Shown piece after piece: positions 22,801 to 34,257 of a stretch of 64,000 nt of DNA. The position numbers and the translations under genes are program-made. The notes beneath the pieces were generated by a model. It ran no database searches, was not told where the DNA came from, and saw only the letters and a list, made by a program, of their open reading frames with translations. Source of the stretch: Castor canadensis. Its lineage: Eukaryota > Chordata > Mammalia > Rodentia > Castoridae. The stretch is taken from assembly GCF_047511655.1 (NCBI RefSeq), contig NC_133394.1, positions 61,288,501 to 61,352,500 on the forward strand, read 5' to 3'. Position 1 is the stretch's first letter; every line of letters begins with the position of its first letter.

Positions 22801-24722
22801 CAAGGTCATTTTGTGTACATGCGCAGAGCAGGAAAAGTCCTTTGAATTAATTTGTTCATAACCTGCTTTTCTCCAGAGGAGAATACCAAAGTTAAGCGTC
22901 TTACCCAGCATTGCAGACTAAAAGCACGACTCAATCAATATTCTTTTACCACTCCATAATATTTTTGTTCGAACCCCCTTATTGAAATGCCAGAATAGTA
23001 AAGTTCTAAGGGTTGGAATCTGCAAGTCATTTCAAAGGTATGGGTTTTGCCCAATCAGACCTGCAGGAGTAAATGACAGAATGGGAGGCCTTGGTTATCA
23101 AGTCTGAGTCTGTAAAAGTAATTTGATTATTACATAGACAATTGCTTTCCTGATTTTGTTTTTGTTTTGTTCTTGGTGGGGGAGGGCATTTATGTCTCTC
23201 CCTGGGTGTTTTCTTTTGTTTCTCTTGTGTTCAATTATCTTACACACAGCTACTATGTAATGTTTGGGGTTTTGTCTGTTGACAGCTATGAATCTAAAAG
23301 CATTGAGAAAATTTAAATTTCTATCCAATTACAGGGAGTGGGGTGGTGGGGAATACTAGAACAAGTTATTCTCCTCATTAAGAAAATAAAACTGAAAGTT
23401 AATTATGTCTGAAAAAAAGCAATAAATCACTATAATTTTTTAAACTTAATTTCAATTTTAGTATGTCTTTACATAATTTAAGGAGAAATCGTGTATTCTT
23501 TCCTACACATTTATTCCCTAATAACTCTTCACCTTTATCTATTTATAAAACTAAGAATAATTAGAAGGTAAGATATCTGTCAATACAGCTCAATAGACTT
23601 GAGATTTTACTACAAATAATCTCTTACAGTAAATGAGATAATACTAGGGCTCTCTGTTTGATATCACTTCACCTCAATTTTTTATAGCTCATTGGCATTC
23701 CATCCACGAATCATGAGTATAGCAATGACTTCATTCTCTAGGATGAAGGGTAATTGATCTCAACCTTCCTATCGCTTTCCTTTAACTCAAAGCATTAATG
23801 CAATTGAAGGCACAGATAAATAAAATTCCTGAAGGAAAAGAAGGACATTGTGGAAAGTACCTCCAAATTACCTTCAAAAGGCACAAAGTACGTGTTTCAG
23901 GATCCCAATTCAGCTTGGATGAAAAACTGCCAGTTTTTTAATCTTTTAGGAAAAATTCAAACTTCAAAGGACACAAGATTTTTCTCCCCCAATTGTTATA
24001 CAAGAAAGTATTAAAACCCCAACAATTTCAAAATAAAGAACTGTTTAAAGGCAAAATATTCACTTACATTAAATTTATTAATGTGATGCTTTTATTATCA
24101 CACACCTAACAGATCTTACCAACTTTCTTTCCTGATGTTACCAACTAAGCCCAATTTCCCACGAATGACATTTAATGGCAAGTGATGTCATTGTTGAAAA
24201 CTGCATTTAACCATGGTGAGCTGTTTCCTTATAGTCCTACCTCTTGGCCTTTTCTTTTTTCTTCACTCACTGATGACATTTACCATTCTGTGCCCCAGAA
24301 TGTGACCAGTTTTGTATTTTGGCCTGGGAATTTTATCACACTTTTTCAAATACAGTGGTGGGAGCAAGGCAAAAATTTCACCGGTTTTCCAAATCAGAGT
24401 CCACAGAGGGGAGGGAAGTTTGCTGAAGGTCATATTACATTTACTACTTTCCTTTCCAAAATAAGTAATTAGCAACTTCATCTCTTCCTTAGCTTTTCCT
24501 CTTTTATGTTAATAACGCCCTCCAGGCAAGCTGATCCGGAATACAGCAGACAACCAACATGCACACATCCAGCCAAGGCTGGACACACATACACACAGTA
24601 ACCAAAGACAGTGTCTAGGAACCCAGAACTCAAACCTTGCACAGAAACTGCCCATCTGACAACCTTCACACAAAGCACGCACGGCTAATTTAAACTTACT
24701 ATACCAATATACCTCACTAGTA
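22801..24722. other. PRSS12 intron 1 proximal part
   Basis: Unique AT-rich sequence. If exon 1 is not spliced, the read-through frame stops at 24723-24725; AATAAA-like signals on the minus strand occur near 24073-24095. No further exon recognised. Confidence 0.4.
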
Positions 24723-24869
24723 TCAGCGGCAGCCAACCATCACACCGTGCCCCGAAATGCAATCCCATAAACTCCATACCATCCCTCTGTCTCCCAGAAA
24801 CATCTCTGCTCTCCCCAAACCAGGTTGGCCCCGTGCAAGTCCCAAGTTGCTACCACTGCCCCGATGCCA

Positions 24870-25750
24870 CTCATCGTGTGTGCAGTCGCAGTAACCCCAG
24901 TCCACCTTGCCGTGGGCATTTACATAGAAGCACCAGGGTCTGCCCACGCCGTCGGGGCTCCTGCAAAAGTTGTGGCGCTGCGCTCGCAGCTGAGCCCAGC
25001 TGGCCGGGGGTGAGCGCTGCAGGAAGGGTGGCACCTCTGCCCAGCGCAGACACGGGGCGCCAAAGTCTGTCACGTTGACAAACAGGCCTCCTGTGGGGCA
25101 GCCTCCTGGGTGCGGCCGGGGAGTGTGACCAGCCTGGAGCGCAGGGATCGCCCGCGGGGGGCGCGGGAGCGGAGGCGGCGGAGGCGTCCTCTGTGGCCGC
25201 TGCCGGGTGGGAAGGGAATAAAGGTACTGAGCACTTGAAGGGGACGAGTGGAGGTGGCGGTGGCGCTGATGAGGTGGATAAGTGAGGACCGGATCGACGC
25301 TGACCACTTCGGGGAGCGCCCCTAGAATGAGAGCCAGCACGAAACGCTCGGGCGTCATGGTGCCACCGCTGGGGTTTGGTCCATGCTCCCGGCTCCTCGG
25401 GTTCTGAAGGGGAGGAGAAGGGGCGGGGCTGCTGCGTCCCTGGACACCCCCTCCTTCCAGATCCCCCTCCCACACACTGGTGAGCCGACCGCCTTCTGCC
25501 GCCCACCCTTCCTCCCTAGCCTGGGGTGCCTCTGCTCCGGCCTGCGTTTCTGGCGGTGGGATCCCCGGCTCCGCCGAGACCTGGCCGGTGCAAAGGACCA
25601 GGAAAGCCAAAGCCGGGACCGGCCGGAGGTGCTGGGGCTGGAGTGCCAGGTAGCGGGCAGAGGCGCTAGCCCGCCGGAGACAGACTCTGCCCCCTGGCTG
25701 CGGCGCGGGGCGCGCAGTGTCTCCGCCAGCGAAAACCAGCTGATCCCCAA
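24870..25750 (-). promoter_or_regulatory. CpG island over PRSS12 exon 1 and presumed promoter
   Basis: This stretch is G+C rich and full of CpG dinucleotides (for example 25141-25200 and 25540-25720). The flanking tens of kilobases are AT rich with very few CpGs. It covers the kringle exon and about 390 bp upstream of the ATG, the usual position of a CpG-island promoter and 5' UTR. I see no clear TATA box just upstream. CpG retention suggests the region has stayed unmethylated in the germline, or that inactivation is recent. The transcription start is not determined. Confidence 0.75.
24875..25358 (-). pseudogene. PRSS12: PRSS12 exon 1: signal peptide, proline-rich segment, kringle domain (open frame, donor altered)
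   Basis: The start codon is the ATG at 25358-25356, in good context (A at -3). It is followed by a hydrophobic signal peptide (about residues 5-20, core FVLALILGAL). Residues about 45-86 are proline/arginine rich, including a run of five prolines. Residues 87-159 form a kringle with six cysteines (87, 103, 132, 143, 157, 159) and the motifs NFCRSPDG and RPWCFY. The 161 codons are uninterrupted. By homology the exon ends after CAC G at 24875, and the next bases are ATGAGT where a GTGAGT-like donor is expected, so the donor looks lost by G to A. The frame then reads into the intron and stops at 24723-24725, giving a predicted 211-residue product if unspliced. The frame is also open upstream of this ATG to 25784, but homology to neurotrypsin supports the start chosen here. 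Confidence 0.92.
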
Positions 25751-25784
25751 AACCTCTTAGAAGGTCTGTAGTCCAATTATTCAT

Positions 25785-26274
25785 AGAAGGTACAGGTAGT
25801 GAATTTAGGGTACTAAGTCAGAGAATGAGGAGAATGATTTGGTGCTAAATCAACGATTTAAATGAAGAATCAAGGCAATATGGCAAGTTTCATTTCTTTT
25901 AGAGACCTGTTTTTTCACTTTCCTGTATTTTCTACTTCCTTTGACTATTTGCAGTCCTCTTTGACCTAAGACAGAATCAGAAACTAAAAGTAAAAGTAAA
26001 ATCTAACTGTGATTTTTAAAAAATTGATTGGACTTATAACCAGGCTGTCAGCAGGCAGTACTCAGACCCTGAATGTGTAGCTCAATGTCCTAGGTAACCA
26101 ATACATTGAGCCGCCCATGGAATGATCCTTCTTTCTTCAGTTTGACCCTTATTTCTACCCTCACTCCTACTCTTAACTCTATTTTAAAGATGTGGGTTAT
26201 CAGATCTGTAGATATTTTCATATGTAGTGGTGATAATCAGTAGATAACAATTGATAACCATCTTCCATTGTCTG
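25785..26274. other. Region upstream of the PRSS12 CpG island
   Basis: Sequence turns AT rich immediately beyond the island. No gene or repeat recognised. Confidence 0.4.
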
Positions 26275-26350
26275 GTCCAGTGCTTTTCAACATTAATAGG
26301 CATAAGTTACTCCTGGGGATTTTGCTAAAAGTGGGTTCTGACTTGCATTT
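26275..26350 (+). mobile_element. MER5-like hAT DNA transposon fragment
   Basis: CCAGTGCTTTTCAACATTAA, ACTCCTGGGGATTTTGCTAA and GGGTTCTGACTTGCATTTC match the recalled MER5 layout. Confidence 0.55.
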
Positions 26351-26799
26351 CTGAACTCATTGCCTATGGTTCTGAAATCATTCTTAATAAGAAATTGCCT
26401 TATCTCCTTCCCACAAGGAACAACTGCAGGTTTTGTATTGCTTATTGTTTTAAAAATGCCGCTCCATTTCTCTTTCTTATCCTTGAAGAATAAAGCTGTT
26501 GATACTGTAATAATAGCTCCCAACATAGTTTATAAGGCATATTGTCTCCAAACCCAAGGAATCCAGACCTAAGTAATATTCTCGGACTACTTTATATTAC
26601 ATTTCTTTTCTCATTTTAATGTGATTTCCTAATTTTGTAGCTTTTGTCTGGGTAATTGTCTAGAACTGATATTTTTCAAAACAGACAAAAGAAAATCCTA
26701 CCATATGCAGAAATCACTTTGAAGTGGAGTTGACATCTAAATGTGACAGTTAAAGCAGTAACATTTACAGAGGTAACTCAGGAAAATATCTTTACTAAC

Positions 26800-27110
26800 C
26801 TTGAGAGGGAGAAAGCCTTCTCAAGCAGGGTACAGAAGATACTATTCATAAAAGAAAATATTGGTAAATTTTACTTATCAAAACTTCTGGTGATAAAAAC
26901 ATAATATTAAGAAAGTAAGAAGACAAGCTAGAAAAAGACAGAAGATATTTGCAAAACATGAACTGAAAGAGGATTCATAGCACACCAGAAAAAGAAGATT
27001 GAAAAAATTCTAATAAACAAGGAAAGGATAAAAAAGAAAACGTAATAGAAAATGTTGCAAAAGACTTGGGCACTTCACAAAAAAAGCATATCCATAGTAC
27101 TCGAAAATTT
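26800..27110 (+). mobile_element. Old L1 (L1M-type) ORF2 3' fragment
   Basis: AGGGAGAAAGCCTTCTCAAG, AACATAATATTAAGAAAGTA and GACAGAAGATATTTGCAAAA follow the order of the L1 ORF2 C-terminal region. Highly diverged. Confidence 0.6.
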
Positions 27111-28949
27111 ATGAAAATTTATGAACATTTTCTCTGCCTTTTCTGTCATCATTCTGAATGTGAAGCATAATGAAGATAATTGTAAAGTTCTTTGATGGAA
27201 ATGAAGATACATGATCTATGATCTCAAAGGAGATCTTATTTTGTATTTATTCCTACTTCTAATGTGAAATAAATCTTTGGCTACTTTTGGTTATAATAAG
27301 TTGAATCTGTTTAAAAAAAGATAGTACCTTGTAAATGAAATAGCAGAATAAGGGTTTAGTTGTGATCAGTTTCCTGATTTTATATCAGAAAAAATTTAGT
27401 GAAGTGAAAGAAGTGCCTGAGATGGCCACGGAAAGATAGGAGACAATGAATCCTCCTTCTTTTCTCTGAGTTCTAAGTGGCACAAAGTAGAAAAGTTCTA
27501 AAAACAAAGATACAAATGGCTTGTGGGTAAATATATCAATGGCTAGTAAAGCTGATCTGGAAGATGCAGCTGAGCCCAAGTTTGAGGAGTCAGTGTTCTG
27601 AAACTGGGCCTCCAAATCTAGACTTTAGTGCCCTGTGTGGGGAGAGGTGGCTCTGTAAGATGACTGCATGTCTGTTTGCCCTGCCTGTCCACTAAAGACA
27701 CCAGGCCTGCTTGTCAAACTCAGAACAACAAGGTGTAACTCAGGAAAAAGGAAGTCTCACTTTTGTACAATTTCTTCCCTGACCAACCCCAAGAGTAAAC
27801 TCTGTAGGTTAACAGATGCTTTTAAATGCCAGAGAGGGATCCAAGATGGCTACTAGAGTGCAGAAGCAGACAGTGTGAACTCTGTAAATAAAAAATCTTG
27901 CTGAGATGCTGGAGCCACATTTGGCAGAAAAAAAGAACCAAGAAGAATCTAAACTTCAACACCCTGAACCCCCAGCCCATACAAAGCTTCTCCATGCCAC
28001 GTTACACTGAAAAAACAGGAGGGCTCCAGCATCTCCATATGCCAGCTCCAAACCTGCTTGGGAGACATCCAGCAGACCAACAGGTGAGCAAATAAGCATC
28101 ACATGGTATTCCCACAGACACCACTGGGATAAACCAGCAGAGTCCCATGGACAGACTCACCCCCCCCCAAAAAAAAACCTGAATAATAAACAAGGAACTG
28201 AAAAGGAACATGCAGCAGAGGAGGCAGGGTGCTGTAAGTGCACTGGAGAAGGGGGGAGAAGCAAGGAGCTGATCTCCACCAGAACTTTCAGTAAACAAAG
28301 ACTGGAAAGGCAGAAGGCTAACAGTGGGCGGGCAATAGGCTGCTGCCTGAAATAGGGCAGGTAGCGGTCCACAAAGTTCATCTCCTAGCCATTGAGCAAC
28401 ATCCAAACAATGCTGAAAAATTGAAAAACAATCAGCAAACCATCATAATATGCTGACAGCAGGGAGTCAGCTGACAGACCTCTGACCTTGCCCCAGAGAA
28501 AGAGGCGAGGCAAAGAAACAATCCCCCAATAAACAAACACAGCAAAAACCCAACTACAAAGCAGAACAGCAGATGGGCCACAGAGCTGATCTGTGGAACC
28601 TGAGGACAAGCCACACCTCACTGAGGGAGGAGCTAAAAAGCAGCTGCAGCTGAAAGACAGGAAAAAAAACTGGCAAGTCTCTCCAACCACCTGGTGAGAC
28701 TAAGACAGAGCTTTTGCTTAAATACCAACACCAGGACAAGATGCTGAAGGAGTAACACCAGAACTACTAAGACTGAAAATCTATTGTTCCTGAACCTGAA
28801 ATTTTTTAAAGTGTTTTGTTCCCTGTTTGTTTGTCCACCACTTCTTCCTGTTGATTTCTTTGGTTTTATTTTTTTCCTTCTTTCTTTGTATTGTTAGTTT
28901 TACTATTGTGAGTTAGCTAATACTAAATTACACATAGACCAGGGACAAA

Positions 28950-30175
28950 AACAGCACACATACACTAACCTAAAACCCACACACTCACAAAACAAAATTA
29001 AACCAAGGGAAAGAAAACAGGTGACTGAAACCTCCAATAGCCTATCAAGAGCACAGTTACACAGTACCAAGTGAAGTGATGAGAAGACAAAAAAGGGATG
29101 GAAACCATTCTCCCCAAAAATGAATTAATACAGGATTCAGAGGGAAATGAAGTAAACTGATACCCAGTTCCAGACTCAAACAAAACAAAGATAAACTAAG
29201 CCTAGGAACACAATGAAGCCCACAAGAATAAACTGAAAGAAGAAATCCAGCAAGTAATCACTGAGAATTTTGTGGAGGTGTTACTAGACATACAAGAGGC
29301 ACTCAAGAAATTCCAAGACAACAAAAATAAAGAATATGAGAAGACACAAAAATAAATAAAGGAACTCATAGGAACCCTAAATAAACACCAAAGTGAAACA
29401 GAGAACACTATAAATGGAGAGATAAATGAATTAAAGGCAAACATTGACAATATTAAAAAGGAAGTGACCCATGATATGGAAAACCTCAGAAAAAAAGAAT
29501 GAAACAGAAGTAGAAAACAAAATGGAAGGCAACTCCAGAAGACTAGAACAAGCAGAAGACAGAATCTCAGAACTTGAAGATGAATGGAAATTTAAGGAAA
29601 AATTGAAGAACTCAAACAACTCAAGACCCATGAAAGGAATATGGGTCAAAAGACCAAACCTGACAATCATGGGTGTTGAAGAAGGAGAAAAGGTGCAAGC
29701 AAAAGGAATTCGTAATATATTCAACAAAATAATAACAGAAAATGTCCCAAATCTAGAGGAAACAATGCAAATTCAGGTACAGGAAACCTCCAGGACACCA
29801 AACAGACTTGACTAAAATAGAACTACCCCACAACATATTATCATTAAAACAACAAGCACACAGAACAGAGAAAGAATATTGAATGCTGTGAAAGAGAAAA
29901 AACAAATCACGTAAAAAGGTAAATCCATCAATATCACAGCAGATTTCTCAATGGAAACCTTAAAAACAAGAGGGCATGGAGTGAGGCTTTCTGAGAACTG
30001 AATGAAAATAACATCAACCCTAGGATACTCTACCCAGCAAAACTAGCATTCAAAATAGATGGAGCAATAAAAGTCTTCCATGATAAGCAGAAACTAAAAC
30101 AATATATGACCACCAAGCCATCACTACAAAAGATTCTTCAAGGAATTCTGCAAACAGAAAAAGAAAGCAAACAAA
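28950..30175 (+). pseudogene. L1 ORF1 remnant (RNA-binding chaperone protein)
   Basis: Intact ORF1p is a trimeric nucleic-acid chaperone with a coiled coil, an RRM and a C-terminal domain. Open pieces here include 29471-29815, with coiled-coil-like EQAEDRISELEDEWKFKEK and, toward the RRM, GVEEGEKVQAKGIRNIFNKI. Further on, a stop-interrupted stretch at about 29930-30150 carries the conserved NPRILYPAKLAFKIDGA motif followed by KQKLKQYMTTKPSLQ, typical of the C-terminal domain. Stops (for example at 29813-29815 and near 30000) break the frame. Confidence 0.85.
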
Positions 30176-33100
30176 ACCATGAAAGGACAGGCAGTACCAA
30201 ACCACACGAGAAAAAAAGACAAGAATGTAGAGAGTAACATTGATTCATCTTCACACAATCAAACCCTTAAATAACAAAAACAACTAAATGACAGGAATCA
30301 CTGCATACCTATCAATTCTAACATTGAATGTTAATGGACTTAATTCCCCCATCAATAGACACCATTTGGCAAACTGGGTTAAAAATGAAGATGCAACAAT
30401 CTGTTGCTTACAGGAGACCCATCTCATCCACAGAAACAAGCACTGGCTGAGGGTGAAAGGCTGGAAGAAGATTTGCCAAGCCAATGGCCCACAAAAACAG
30501 GCAGGAGTAGAAATACTTATCTCGAACAAAGTAGACTTCAAAGTTACATTGATCAAACAAGATAAAGAAGAACACTCCATACTAATAAACGGTGAAATAC
30601 ACTAAAAGGAAATAACAATTATCAACCTATCTCCACCCAACGTCAGTGCACACAATTTCATCAAACATACTGTGAAAGAAGTAAAAACATATATAGACTC
30701 CAACACAGTGGTAGTAGGAGACTTTAATACCCTCCTATCACCAATAGATAGGTCATCCAAACAAAAAATCAGTAAAGAAATCCTTGATCTAAATCATACC
30801 ATAGATCAAATGGACCTAGCCAATGTCTACAGAATATTTTATCCAACTTCTGCACAATATAAATTATTCTCAGCAGCCCATAGAACCTTCTCCAAAATTG
30901 ATCATAACTTAGGGCACAAAGTAAGCCTCAGCAAATATAAGAAAACAGAAATAATACCATGCATTCTATCAGATCACAATGCATTAAAACTAGAATTCAA
31001 TAACAAAAACAACAGTAGAAAAGATGCAAATAATTGGAAGCTGAACAACACATTGCTCAATGATCAGTGGGTCATTGATGAAATAAAAGTGGAAATTAAA
31101 AGGTTCCTGGGAGTTAATGATAATGAAAACATGACCTACCAGAATCTATGGGACACAGCAAAGGCAGTCCAAAAAGGAAACTTTATAGCCATGAGTGCAT
31201 GTATTAAAAGGACAGAAAGATTTCAAATCAGTGATTTAATGCTACATCTCAAACTCCTAGAAAAAGAAGAACAAGTAAATCCCAAAACAAGCAGGAGAGA
31301 AATAATAAAAATAAAGGCTGAAATTAATAAAAACAAACAAAAAACAAAAACCATGCAATGAATCAATGAAACAAAAATCTGGTTCTTTGAAAAAATAAAT
31401 AAGATTGACAGACTCCTAGCAAATCTGAAAAATGAGGAGAGAAAAAACCCCCAAATCAGTAAAATCAGAAGTGCAAAAGGAGAGATTACAACAAATACCA
31501 CAGAAATCCAGAAGTCATCAAAGACTACTTTGAGAACCTGTATTCTAATAAATTTGAAAATCTTGAAGAAATGGACAGATTTCTAGATACTTATGACCAT
31601 CCAAAATTGAACCAAGAGTATATGAATCACCTGAATAGATCTATAACACAAAATGAAATTGAAGCAGCAATAAAGAGTCTCCCAAAAAAGAAAAGTGCAG
31701 GACCTGATGGATTCTGTGCTGAATTTTATCAGACCTTTTAAGAAGAACTAACACCAACCCTTTTTAAACTGTTCCATGAAATAGAAAGGGAATGAACACT
31801 GCCTAACTCATTTTATGAAGCCAGTTTTACACTCATCCCAAAACCAGACAAAGACACCAACAAGAGACCTATATGCCAATCTCCTTAATGAACATCAATG
31901 CAAAAATCCTCAATAAAATAATGGCAAACCGAATCCAACAACACATCAGAAAGATTATTTACCCCAACCAAGTTGGCTTCATCCCAGGGATGCAGGGGTG
32001 GTTCAACATATGCAAATCTATAAATGTAATATAGCACAGCAATAGAAGCAAAGATAAAAACCACATGATCATCTCAATAGATGCAGAAAAAGTCTTTGAT
32101 AAGATCCAAGACCACTTCATAATAAAAGCTCTAAGAAAACTAGGAATAGAAGGAATGTACCTCAATATTGAAAAGGCTATATACAACAAACCTACAGCCA
32201 ACATCATACTTAATGGAGAAAAACTGAAACCATTTCTCCTAAAATCAAGAATGAGACAAGGGTGCCCACTATCCCCACTCCTATTCAACATAGTACTGTA
32301 ATTCCTAGCCAGAGCAATTAGGCAAGAAGAAGAAATAAAAAGAATACAAATAGGTAAAGAAACTGTCAAAATATTCCTATTTGCAGATGACATGATCTTA
32401 TAACTTAAAGACCCAAAAAACTCTACCCAAACCATAGACACCATAAACAGCTACAGTAAGGTGGGAGGATACAAAATCAGCTTACAAAAATCATTAGCTT
32501 TTCTATACACCAACAATGAACAAACTGAGAAGAAATTTATGAAAACAATTCCATTTACAATAGCCCCCCAAAACCCAAATACCTAGGAGTAAACATAACA
32601 AAGGATGTGAATGACCTCTACAAGGACAACTACAAACCCATGAAGAAAGAGATTGAGGAAGACTCAGAAGGTGGAAAGATCTCCTGTGCTCATGGATTGG
32701 TAGAATCAACATAGTAAAATGTCTATACTACCAAAAGCAATCTACATGTTTAATGCAATTCCCATCAAAATCCCAATGACATTCATCACAGAGGTTGAAA
32801 AATCTACTCTAAAGTTCATTTGGAAACACAATAGACCATGAATAGCCAAGGCAATACTCAGCAAAAAGAGCAGTGCTGGAGGTATCACAATGCCCAACTT
32901 CAAACTACATTACCAAGCAACAGCAATAAAATCAGCATGGTACTGGCACAGAAATAGACATGAAGACCAGTGGACCCGGATATGGATCTACACAGCTATG
33001 CACACCTTATTTTTGACAAAGGCACCAAAAACATATGATGGACAAAAGACAACCTCTTCAACAAATGTTACTGGGGAAAGTGGTTATCTGTCTGCAAAAA

Positions 33101-33922
33101 ACTGAAACTAGATCCATGTTTATCATCCTATGCTAGTAACAACTCAAAATAGATCAAGGACCTTAATATCAGACCCAAAACTCTGAAGTTAGTACAACAA
33201 AGAGCAGGGGATACTATGGAAGTAATTGATGTACAAGGACTTAGAACTCCAGCAGCTCAGCAGCTAAGAGAAATGATGGACAAATGGGACTTCATAAAAT
33301 TCAAAATCTTCTGCACAACAAAAGAAATGGTCTCTAAACTGAAGAGAACACCCACAGAGTGGGAGAAAATATTTGCCAGCTATACATGAGACAAAGGACT
33401 GATAACCAGAATATATAGGGAACTCAAAAAACTAAAGTCTCCCCAAATTAATGACCCAATAAAGAAATGGGCAACTGAACTAAACAGAACTTTCTCAAAA
33501 GAAGAAATTCAAATGGCCAAAAACCACATGAAAAAATGCTCACCATCTCTAGCCATAAGGGAAATGCAAATCAAAACTACACTAAGATTCCACCTCACCC
33601 CTGTTAGAATAGCTATCATCAAAAACACCACCAAAACCAACTGTGGGTGAGGATGTGGGGAAAAGGAACCCTCATACACTGCTGGTGGGAATGCAAGTTA
33701 GTACAACCACTCTGGAAAAAAATACGGAGGCTTCTTAAAAATCTAAGTATAGATCTGCCACATGACCCAGCAATCCCAATCCTGGGGATATACCCAAAGG
33801 AATGTGACACAAGTTACTCCAGAGGCACCTGCACACCCATGTTTATTGAAGTGCTATTCACAACAGCCAAGTTATGGAAACAGCCAAGATGCCCCACTAC
33901 TGATGAATGGATCAAGAAAATG

Positions 33923-34257
33923 CAACTGAGGCCAATAGGAAAAGGGGAACAGGTACTAGAGAAAAGGTTAGATCAAAAAGAATTAACCTAGAAGGTAACA
34001 CCCACGCACAGGAAATCAATGTGAGTCAATGCCCTGTATAGCTATCCTTATCTCAACCAGCAAAAACCCTTGTTCCTTCCTATTATTGCTTATACTCTCT
34101 CCACAACAAAATTAGAAAGAAGGGCAAAATAGTTTCTGCTGGGTATTGAGGGGGTGGGAGGGAGAGGGAAGGGGTGGAGTGGGTGGTAAGGGAGGGGGTG
34201 GGGGCAGGGGGGAAAAATGAACCAAGCCTTGTATACACATATGAATAATAAAAGAAA
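33923..34257 (+). mobile_element. Short 5'-truncated L1 nested in the larger L1
   Basis: The host ORF2 breaks off after ATCAAGAAAATG and resumes with AAGAAAATGTGG. The 9-bp duplication AAGAAAATG (33914-33922, 34258-34266) brackets a 335-bp piece. That piece is an L1 3' UTR with its own G-rich tract and an ATGAATAATAAAAG tail. It inserted later than the host element. Confidence 0.88.
34134..34212 (+). repeat. G-rich polypurine tract of L1 3' UTR (nested copy)
   Basis: Many closely spaced runs of three or more G, a usual L1 3'-UTR feature with G-quadruplex potential. Confidence 0.8.

Larger units (their letters stand above)
4410..25358 (-). pseudogene. PRSS12: PRSS12 (neurotrypsin), inactivated 5' part of the gene, exons 1-4
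   Basis: Neurotrypsin is a secreted, mosaic trypsin-like serine protease of neurons that cleaves agrin. Family order is signal peptide, proline-rich segment, kringle, SRCR repeats, protease domain. Four pieces in that order lie on the minus strand: exon 1 (24875-25358), exon 2 (13897-13933 plus 11115-11206, split by an L1), exon 3 (8150-8327) and exon 4 (4410-4560). Introns are at matching phases (all phase 1/2 junctions agree with the human protein), with intron lengths of about 10.9, 2.8 and 3.6 kb. Every exon after the first has reading-frame damage: four in-frame stops, two length changes and one LINE insertion. Two expected donors are not GT. Retained introns and a CpG-island first exon rule out a retrocopy. 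The remaining exons are outside the window. Assignment to PRSS12 is confident; whether another intact copy exists cannot be seen here. Confidence 0.93.

Noticed and set aside
4410..25358. PRSS12 as a processed (retrocopied) pseudogene
   Set aside because: Introns of 3-11 kb at the native positions, consensus acceptors and a CpG island at exon 1 exclude a retrocopy.
24871..25506. Other long frames over exon 1 on both strands (for example 24871-25506 minus, 25383-25760 plus)
   Set aside because: They are shifted frames in G/C-rich DNA where stop codons are rare; they lack the kringle pattern.
24723..25784. A 353-codon minus-strand frame starting at 25784
   Set aside because: The upstream part has no homology I recognise and lies in the CpG-rich 5' UTR/promoter. 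The neurotrypsin start with its signal peptide is the internal ATG at 25358, and the 3' part reads through the lost donor.
30672..31361. A 229-codon open frame as a host gene
   Set aside because: It contains L1 endonuclease motifs ([19 protein letters not shown]) and is a piece of a broken ORF2.
34134..34212. G-rich tract as a gene regulatory G-quadruplex
   Set aside because: It is the normal polypurine tract of an L1 3' UTR and no host gene is nearby.
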